The notes beneath the pieces were generated by a model that saw nothing but the letters and a program-made list of their open reading frames with translations, searched no databases and had not been told where the DNA came from. A stretch of DNA of 13,278 nt from contig DATDBU010000151.1 in assembly GCA_036524675.1 (NCBI GenBank), positions 1 through 13,278 of the forward strand. The letters run 5' to 3'. Below, one piece after another: positions 7,873 through 13,278 of this stretch. Source of the DNA: DATDAW01 sp036524675. Its GTDB lineage: Bacteria > Verrucomicrobiota > Verrucomicrobiia > Chthoniobacterales > DASVRZ01. Position 1 is the first letter of the stretch. Each line of letters starts with the position of its first letter. A program made the translations under genes and the position numbers.

Positions 7873-9774
7873 TTAGATTTTCTGAAGGGCACGAAGGACA
7901 TCGAGCATCCCGTGCCCTTGGAACGTCCGTTCCCGCCCGAGATCGGTGGCTGTTTCGCAGAGAATGTGTTTGATCCGGCGAGGCTGCCCGATCAGCTCAG
8001 AGTAGCGAGCCATGAGCATGGCTGCGGCTCCGCTGACATGGGGGGCCGCCATGCTGGTTCCGTCGAGCTCGCCCCATCCGGCGTTCGGTAGACAGGATCG
8101 GATGCGTTCGCCTGGAGCTACGATGTCGGGTTTGAGCCGGCCATCTCCCGTCGGTCCGCGGCTGGAAAAAAAGCTCACGCCGTAGGTATGCGGCCAGAAG
8201 CGATGTGTCGCGCCGACTGTAATAACTCCATCGGCATTCCCAGGATCGGTGATACTAAATGCGGCATAACCATCATAGGAGCCCTGCTGGGTTTCGAAAC
8301 TTTGATAGCCAAGATTCCCGGCTGCCGCAACGACGACCACTCCATTCTCGACCAAGCGCTCGCACTCGTTGCAGACCGGCGTGCGGCCGCAGGCGAAATT
8401 GCGGACGTCGTGCGGGATGGACAGGCTTAGGTTCGCCCCATGGATGGCTATAAAGCCATTCCTTTCGTTGAGATAACGGATGTATTGAAGAGCGGCGATA
8501 ATCGCGAACTCGGTATCCTTCGATGTTCTGGAGAGTACGCGAAAATCATACAATCTAATATCGGGGCACATGCCGTCCACAAAGCTGGAAACATTCGTCG
8601 CACCGTTCGCGACGCCGCCGCGAGCCCCGATGATTCCAGCGACATGCGTGCCATGGCCGCTACCTTGGAAAGGCGCATTTGGGTCAATGCTGATGAATTG
8701 TTCGACCAGCTCCCAATGGATCGGGCGATCGTTGCCAGCGTCCTGTGCCAGCGCAATCAGGTATTCTTTGGCTTTTCCTATATCCAGTATCCCCGAGTGG
8801 CCTTCCAATAGCTGTCTAGCTCTCGCCTCGAGGGCGTCATCAGCCATTTCCAGGTTGTCCAGACTGACAATTTTCCGAATGTTGCTGAAATCAAAAGCCT
8901 TGATGATGCGTGAAGGGGCAGGTTGGCCGGGCTCCTTGGGGTCTCCCCGAAAGACGTCGTGCGTGCGGTCGATACCTGAATCCAGAACGGCCCAGGTAAT
9001 CTGATCACATTTCACGTTGAATACGGTCCGCGCCGCGTCTCCCTTGACGGCTTGGACGGATTTCTCGAGCGCAGGACTTGCCCGGCGATTGAGAGAAATT
9101 TGCCAAATGCTGCCTTCTTTATCCGGCGAGACCGGATGGTCAGTGATCTCGGCAAGAAGAACCTTCAGTTCGGCAACAATCGGCTCGGGAGATTCCAATC
9201 TCGCAACAGCCTCTACAATCCCGAGCGGTGGATCGTCATTCTTGCCCGTCCATAGAATCACGCCTGCGAGTGCGACATACCGGTCAACCGCCTCAAACTT
9301 GACGAAATCATTGAGCACGCTGCTCTCTGCGTCTTCGTCATCATTCTCCGGGAGCTTCGCCCAGTCGATTAGCTTCGGCACGATAATGCGCAGCCGATCC
9401 TCGGCGGGTTGCTCGGAAAGAAGCCTCTTCGCGTCCCGTTCCTTCCACCAGAATGTCATTGGCACGATGACGCGCAGCAGTTCATGGAAAGTGAGGCGTG
9501 CAGCGATCAGCCCCTGCAAGTAAGCGACCTGTGCCGGTTCAGAACGGTTCGCGCGTTCTGCCCTTAAAATGCGAATCTCCTCTGCAATCGACTTCGCCAC
9601 GGGCCCCGCGGCGAACTGTTTCTCGGGAGTAATCAGCAGGTCGAGCGAGAGTCTGGGTTTAGCCGCAAATTTCAGCCATACGTCGCCCAGGATGGGAGAA
9701 TCTTGCAACTGCCGCCTATCTCCCATCGGTCCGAGAAGGATCAGATCCACCAGTGCCCGCGATGACTTGGACAT
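7873..9774 (-). CDS. Cytosolic subtilisin-like (S8) serine protease with a large N-terminal region
   Basis: The protein has 633 residues. The S8 catalytic triad is complete: Asp265 in VLDSGID, His374 in GSGHGTHVAG, and Ser574 in DGTSMAAPHVSG, with the oxyanion Asn487 in AAAGN. There is no signal peptide and no recognisable I9 propeptide, so it is probably intracellular. Residues 1 to about 255 are mostly helical-looking and match no domain I recognise. The stretch just before the aspartate (SLNRRASPALEKSVQAVKGDAA) resembles a linker seen in some bacterial S8 relatives. Asp-to-His spacing is 109 residues, against about 32 in subtilisin, which implies a helical insertion of roughly 75 residues (about 300-365). 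Three cysteines cluster at 462, 468 and 471. It is the first gene of a two-gene operon with the MBL hydrolase. The ATG follows a weak CACAGG. Confidence 0.9.
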   Translation of the reverse strand: MSKSSRALVDLILLGPMGDRRQLQDSPILGDVWLKFAAKPRLSLDLLITPEKQFAAGPVAKSIAEEIRILRAERANRSEPAQVAYLQGLIAARLTFHELLRVIVPMTFWWKERDAKRLLSEQPAEDRLRIIVPKLIDWAKLPENDDEDAESSVLNDFVKFEAVDRYVALAGVILWTGKNDDPPLGIVEAVARLESPEPIVAELKVLLAEITDHPVSPDKEGSIWQISLNRRASPALEKSVQAVKGDAARTVFNVKCDQITWAVLDSGIDRTHDVFRGDPKEPGQPAPSRIIKAFDFSNIRKIVSLDNLEMADDALEARARQLLEGHSGILDIGKAKEYLIALAQDAGNDRPIHWELVEQFISIDPNAPFQGSGHGTHVAGIIGARGGVANGATNVSSFVDGMCPDIRLYDFRVLSRTSKDTEFAIIAALQYIRYLNERNGFIAIHGANLSLSIPHDVRNFACGRTPVCNECERLVENGVVVVAAAGNLGYQSFETQQGSYDGYAAFSITDPGNADGVITVGATHRFWPHTYGVSFFSSRGPTGDGRLKPDIVAPGERIRSCLPNAGWGELDGTSMAAPHVSGAAAMLMARYSELIGQPRRIKHILCETATDLGRERTFQGHGMLDVLRALQKI

Positions 9775-9882
9775 CCTGTGCCACTACTAAGCGGTGAAAT
9801 AGGCAAAAGCAATACTCGAGTCCGACTCCATCGACTCTTCTTCATAATCCGGGGGATGTGAAAGCCATGTTCTAACCATTGC

Positions 9883-10004
9883 ACCGGTTTAGCGGACTCA
9901 GGTCGCTGCGAAGCGACGTGTTGCGGGCCGGTACCAGGACGCCAAGGAGAGTTCGCTTGAACGAATTTTTGAAAAAGGCGCCCACCCTCGCTTTGGCGTC
10001 CTGG
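9883..10004. repeat. Multi-helix inverted-repeat element, possible interspersed repeat or structured RNA
   Basis: Three pairings can be drawn. A 12-bp perfect inverted repeat joins 9934-9945 to 9993-10004, extendable by a G-U and a G-C pair inward. It abuts a 5-bp helix (9883-9887 with 9928-9932) that encloses a 6-bp hairpin, GTCGCT/AGCGAC (9902-9907 with 9912-9917), with loop GCGA on the plus strand. The element fills most of the 268-bp gap between the cupin stop and the S8 protease start; the rest of that gap shows no gene. No T-run follows the long stem, so a simple terminator is unlikely. It resembles the palindromic interspersed repeats of Verrucomicrobiota from memory, which is an inference. 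Confidence 0.5.
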
Positions 10005-10042
10005 CATCTTGCTTGGAGGTGACTCCAGCAAAAAACAAATCG

Positions 10043-10696
10043 TTACGGCACAGCTTTCCAGATCTGTATCAGAGGGCCGCCAGGACCATACAACGGATCG
10101 TTTTTCGGGAGAGGCACGGCCGCGATGTTTCGGTCGGCTTGCGGGCGCTCGCCGGGTTCGCCCCGGAGCAGATCCCATCGCCTTCCCTCGGGGTAGGCGC
10201 CGACGACGCCGAAATCGGGGTCGCTGGAAAGCCGTTTATGACCTACGCCGGCCGGTATGATGATCATGTCGCCGGCTTTGACATCAAACTTGCTTCCTTG
10301 CACGCCCCCAAGCTGCAGAGTTGCGGTGCCGCTGTAAACGGTGAGCACCTCGTGGGTGGTGCTGTGATAGTGGTGGAACGGAAAAACGCCCGCCCGCCAG
10401 GTTCCGCTCCAATCGTTTTCCGCATAACGACCTTCGATAACCGAGGCGAGATCGGGAGTGCTGGCGGGAAAGGCTCCTCGATAGATGAGCAGCGGCAGTT
10501 TGTTGTTGGGAATGGAACCGTCGTCTTTGAACAAGAACGTTTCCGGTTGGAGCGAGGCTGACGATTGGGCTAACGCGCTCATGATTGCACCTGTTGAGGT
10601 CAGGGTAATGATTTCGAGAAAGCGCCGGCGCGAGTGGGGGACGGGCTTGCCGTATTTGTGGTTAAAGGGCGAAAAGCGAGAGATCGGTTTCTTCAT
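10043..10696 (-). CDS. Tat-exported YjlB-like cupin protein
   Basis: This 217-residue protein has one cupin domain of the YjlB type. The first cupin motif contains H109, H111 and E116 (HYHSTTHEVLTVYSG) and the second contains P148, G150 and H153 (GDMIIIPAGVGH), so a metal site is likely complete. The stretch from GVVGAYPEG to RPQADRNIAAVPLP and the GPLI..W ending are typical of YjlB relatives, whose reaction is not established. The N-terminus carries a twin-arginine signal, SRRRFLE (22-28), followed by a moderately hydrophobic stretch and an A-L-A cleavage site (41-43). It would therefore be exported folded, presumably with its metal. It sits between the S8 protease and the lipoprotein hydrolase on the same strand, with gaps of about 268 bp on each side, so operon membership is doubtful. 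Confidence 0.85.
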   Translation of the reverse strand: MKKPISRFSPFNHKYGKPVPHSRRRFLEIITLTSTGAIMSALAQSSASLQPETFLFKDDGSIPNNKLPLLIYRGAFPASTPDLASVIEGRYAENDWSGTWRAGVFPFHHYHSTTHEVLTVYSGTATLQLGGVQGSKFDVKAGDMIIIPAGVGHKRLSSDPDFGVVGAYPEGRRWDLLRGEPGERPQADRNIAAVPLPKNDPLYGPGGPLIQIWKAVP

Positions 10697-10864
10697 CGAG
10701 TTGTTTCACAAGAGTGGCTGGCAAAGCCGTGAAAAAGACTTCGAGAGTGGGCCGGACAATGGCCTGCAAGAGATGCCCTCCGCGGACTTCGCCGTCCGGC
10801 AGTCCGAGAGATCCGTGAGCAGCGACCTGTCGCAACAGCCCGGGCGATGACTCGGATCTTGTTC
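10662..10864 (-). other. Coding-like open stretch without an ATG, upstream of and overlapping the cupin start
   Basis: The 267-bp gap between cupin and hydrolase holds no ATG-started gene of useful length. One minus-strand frame is open for 67 codons, from a TGA near 10864 to a TAA at 10662, and ends inside the cupin gene in another frame. Its translation looks protein-like (LLRQVAAHGSLGLPDGEVRG, then LEVFFTALPATLVKQL). Only a TTG could start it. It could be a remnant of a decayed gene, a small TTG-started gene or chance. I do not recognise a family. Confidence 0.2.
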
Positions 10865-10963
10865 ATGACTCAGCCTTCGGGCGGATGAGAGAAAACGAAA
10901 GGAATGTTTTCGGTATTTTGCCGGACAAATCAGGGACTTTCCGGAAACGAAATCTTCCCCGAA

Positions 10964-12649
10964 TCATCGCGCCGGCGGCAGCAGGAGGATGCGGCGAATC
11001 TCCGCGATGGCTTTCGGCTGATGAAACGAACCGTGTCCCCCGGGAACCTCAAGCGTCGATTCCGCTGCCGGCAAAATGGCGCTCGACTGTGGCACAATCG
11101 GGTCGGAAGCCCCCATGATCACGTGTGTGGCGCAGCCGGGAATGATCGGCAGTCCATCGAGAATTTCCATGGAACGCCTCCGCGGGCTGAGGCCCCAGAC
11201 ACTGCTCACTTTGCCGCTGGCGAGCAGATTGTATTCCCCTCGCAACATGCCGGGATTCCTCGTTGCGATGGTCCGAAAGAAATCCTGAAAATGACTGGTC
11301 GGCGCCGCAAAAAACTGACCGATGCGGCCCACCCACGAAGTCGCCACAGTGCTGCCGCGGAACGGAACGGAGCAGAAGACGATGCGATTGATGTAAGAGC
11401 GCGGTTTCCAAAAAAATGACTCTTGCAGGGTCGCGCGTTCGTCCGCGGTGAGATCGAGTGCGTCCAACGGGCGGGTGAATGCCGCCTGCCAGAATGCGTC
11501 GAGGGGATCGACGACGAGAGTTTTCGCGAGCAGGCCGCCCATGCTGTGCGCAACAATGACTGTTCGTTGCAAGCCGGGATCGTCTCCTTTCGGATCGAGA
11601 AAACGGCGAAGTTCATCGAGCTGGCCGCGCATGATGCGGGCGGAGTAAAGCGCCGGCGGATGGGTGGGATACAGGTAGTGCCAGATCTGGTAACGACGGC
11701 GCACAGCAGGATCAGCCCAGAGTTCATTGGTCAGCTCTGCCCACGCCAACGGGGTGGAAAACAACCCATGGATCAGGACCAGTGGCGTGCGCTTGGGATC
11801 GTATTCCTCCATTAGCACAAAGCCAGCTTCTCGTCCGCTATACTGAGAGATCACGGAGGTGAAGCCGGTCGTCTGAAGGGGCCCGGTCCGCTCCAGTAAC
11901 GCCACCCATGGAACGGTGAAATCGGCCGCCAGCTGCTGGCGCTTTCCAGCGATCATCCAGGAATCGGTATGCAGGCGGTTAATCAGGCACACTTCCACTT
12001 GCCGGACACCGTCGCGGTTCGGACCGGGAATTGCCACGGCCGTGACAGCGCGGACGATCCCTTCGGGCGGATACCATTTCTCGATCGGATTGCGGTTGCG
12101 GTTTTCACGGAATCCCACGAGCGGAACACCGGTGCCCTCTTCACGATGGTGCTTCAGTCCCTCGGTCGTATAACGGAAGGCGGGCTCGATGCGGTCGAAA
12201 TATTCCGGCGCAAAGGTGTCAGGGCCGCCGGGACGAAAGCGGACAGAGAAACGCGGCCCGTTGGCCTGCGAGCCGACTGAAATGGGGCCAGCGCTTTCGC
12301 CATTTCGGCGAACCTTGCCGATCCATGTGCCAAGACTGCGCATCGCGGCCTGGTCGTTGGCGCCTTCGAACGCCCGTGTGAGATCCGTCATCACAACGCG
12401 GGGGCGGCTGCCCAGGTCCGGCAATCGCGCGAGCCGGGCCGGAGTGCAGGCACTCACCACAAGGCCAATTACGGCGATGGTGATCAGGACGACACTTCGA
12501 AAATTCGGCGTGATTCTTTCGATTCTGTTAATGGGATCAGGGTGTCGAGCGCCGGATTGTGCCGTATTCGTTTCGCTGAGGGAAGCGCTGATTGATCGGG
12601 ACCGGCGGATTCTGCCAGGCGGCGCCACCAGAGCTCGAGAAAACGCCAT
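10964..12649 (-). CDS. Lipoprotein alpha/beta hydrolase
   Basis: Counted from ATG 12649 the protein has 561 residues, with the serine-hydrolase fold in the C-terminal half. Visible elements are the HG oxyanion motif in PLVLIHGLFSTPLAW, the nucleophile elbow IVAHSMGGLLAK (Ser369), a probable acid in MGASDPIVP (Asp516), and a probable histidine in GGHGSFH (His539 or His543). The export signal is a hydrophobic run ending in the lipobox V-V-S-A-C, so Cys68 would be lipidated and the enzyme would face the periplasm or outer membrane. The middle (about 80-285) is a family-specific domain I cannot name. The substrate may be an ester or lipid. The start is uncertain: the signal peptide is preceded by about 50 non-hydrophobic residues, and no ATG, GTG or TTG lies close to it. 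The frame stays open to an ATG at 12907 through the 21-bp repeats. Confidence 0.75.
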   Translation of the reverse strand: MAFSRALVAPPGRIRRSRSISASLSETNTAQSGARHPDPINRIERITPNFRSVVLITIAVIGLVVSACTPARLARLPDLGSRPRVVMTDLTRAFEGANDQAAMRSLGTWIGKVRRNGESAGPISVGSQANGPRFSVRFRPGGPDTFAPEYFDRIEPAFRYTTEGLKHHREEGTGVPLVGFRENRNRNPIEKWYPPEGIVRAVTAVAIPGPNRDGVRQVEVCLINRLHTDSWMIAGKRQQLAADFTVPWVALLERTGPLQTTGFTSVISQYSGREAGFVLMEEYDPKRTPLVLIHGLFSTPLAWAELTNELWADPAVRRRYQIWHYLYPTHPPALYSARIMRGQLDELRRFLDPKGDDPGLQRTVIVAHSMGGLLAKTLVVDPLDAFWQAAFTRPLDALDLTADERATLQESFFWKPRSYINRIVFCSVPFRGSTVATSWVGRIGQFFAAPTSHFQDFFRTIATRNPGMLRGEYNLLASGKVSSVWGLSPRRRSMEILDGLPIIPGCATHVIMGASDPIVPQSSAILPAAESTLEVPGGHGSFHQPKAIAEIRRILLLPPAR

Positions 12650-12699
12650 TGAGCCAAACCCAAACTTTCTCGGCGTAACGCCCTCTCTGCCGAACCCCT

Positions 12700-12888
12700 G
12701 GTCCACGCTCGCCAGCGTCCGCTCCGCACTCGCCAGCGTCCGCTCCACACTCGCCAGCGTCCGCTCCACACTCGCCAGCGTCCGCCCCACACTCGCCAGT
12801 GTCCGCTCCACACTCGCCAGTGTCCGCCCCACACTCGCCAGTGTCCGCCCCACACTCGCCAGTGTCCGCTCCGCACTCGCCAGCGTCC
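12700..12888. repeat. 21-bp minisatellite, nine tandem copies
   Basis: Nine 21-bp units run without spacers, with typical unit GCTCCACACTCGCCAGCGTCC. Copies 2-9 differ only at unit positions 3 (T/C), 6 (A/G) and 17 (C/T), all transitions, and copies 2 and 9 are identical. Copy 1 (12700-12720) is diverged, and a decayed tenth follows at 12889. Because 21 is a multiple of three, all frames stay open and give heptad peptides: R-T-L-A-S-V-E/G on the minus strand, joined to the hydrolase frame, and R-S/P-T-L-A-S-V on the plus strand. In both those frames two of the three variable sites change the amino acid, so no frame looks conserved as protein. I treat it as non-coding. Confidence 0.9.
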
Positions 12889-12970
12889 GCCCGGCGAGCG
12901 TGCTCATCCTTGCAGAATAAACACTGGTGCTTCTGTCATGGCTGGATTGGCGGATGGCGAAGCCATCAAG

Positions 12971-13157
12971 GCTACAGCAGCCGGGGGTAAGCGAGGAATG
13001 AGCGCACCCCCGGATTCCACGTCATGACGAATCGATTCCGGAGGGATCGCAGCTGCCGTCCGATGCATGGGTGCGATCCCTGCAGGATCGGACCTTTATT
13101 ATCAATAACCGGGGGTATCTCCCGCCAGGGCGGGATCAACCCCCGGCTGCTGTGGCT
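12971..13157. repeat. Nested GC-rich palindromic repeat element
   Basis: A 14-bp perfect inverted repeat (12975-12988 with 13139-13152) extends to 19 positions if wobbles are allowed (12970-12988 with 13139-13157). Its core CCGGGGGT occurs twice (12981, 13109) and its complement twice (13006, 13139), so two local hairpins can also form: 12981-13013 and 13109-13146. The second is strong, with an inner stem TCCCGC/GCGGGA (13120-13125 with 13130-13135). Between them, 13043-13051 pairs with 13072-13080. This composite of inverted units resembles REP/BIME-type elements. No gene is supported in the 371 bp from 12908 to the window end; the 93-codon minus-strand frame across it is a by-product of the repeat. 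Confidence 0.65.
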
Positions 13158-13278
13158 GAAAATGGCTTCGGTGCGCCGTGAAAAGCCACGGATCTCCAGT
13201 GGGGGAGATAAAGCAACCCCACCCGGGCAACTAATCGCTCCACCCGGAACCACCTGGAGGGACGGCAGAGGTAACGAA

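Noticed and set aside
9741..10178. Minus-strand 145-codon frame between cupin and protease
   Set aside because: It overlaps both genes and the structured repeat, and its translation changes character along its length. No domain is visible.
12700..12888. CRISPR array
   Set aside because: The 21-bp units follow each other directly with no unique spacers, and there are no cas genes in the window.
12189..12920. Plus-strand 243-codon frame with L-A-S-V-R repeats
   Set aside because: It lies antisense to the hydrolase and is kept open by the in-phase 21-bp repeats. It has no recognisable domain.
12972..13253. Minus-strand 93-codon frame at the window end
   Set aside because: It runs across nested palindromes, has low-complexity composition and no family resemblance; it is best read as a by-product of the repeat.

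Overview
The window looks like part of a soil-type Verrucomicrobiota or Acidobacteriota chromosome. The reasons are a moderately high GC content, a PadR regulator coupled to an ADOP-type (Acidobacterial Duplicated Orphan Permease) MacB-like permease, several small secreted or lipid-anchored proteins, and intergenic DNA crowded with GC-rich palindromes and a minisatellite. There is no rRNA, tRNA or universal marker gene, so the phylum is an inference; the intergenic repeats lean towards Verrucomicrobiota.

Positions 129-5146 (+) hold a four-gene efflux operon with 4-base overlapping stop/start junctions: a PadR repressor, an ADOP permease, an HlyD/MacA-like membrane fusion protein and a MacB/LolD-class ATPase. 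The permease frame is broken twice, each time by one extra G (611-615 and 2824-2825). Removing both bases restores an exact 882-residue frame. A strong intrinsic terminator at 5194-5223 closes the operon.

Positions 5291-6485 hold two divergent genes for exported proteins: a small beta-sandwich, carbohydrate-binding-like protein (-) and an NlpC/P60-type cysteine peptidase (+).

Positions 6607-9774 (-) hold the most interesting part, a two-gene cassette. It encodes a 633-residue cytosolic subtilisin-like (S8) protease with a large unrecognised N-terminal region, followed 12 bp later by a 417-residue ComEC/Rec2-like metallo-beta-lactamase hydrolase. Neither protein has an export signal. A protease plus a possible nucleic-acid or phosphodiester hydrolase, in one tight operon, resembles effector pairs of bacterial conflict (defence) systems, but there is no direct evidence of such a role here. 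Just upstream, 9883-10004 can fold into a multi-helix structure.

Positions 10043-12649 (-) encode a Tat-exported YjlB-like cupin and a large lipoprotein alpha/beta hydrolase. The hydrolase has no convincing start codon close to its signal peptide. Its possible N-terminal extension runs into a nine-copy 21-bp minisatellite (12700-12888). The last 300 bp contain nested GC-rich palindromes and no supported gene.
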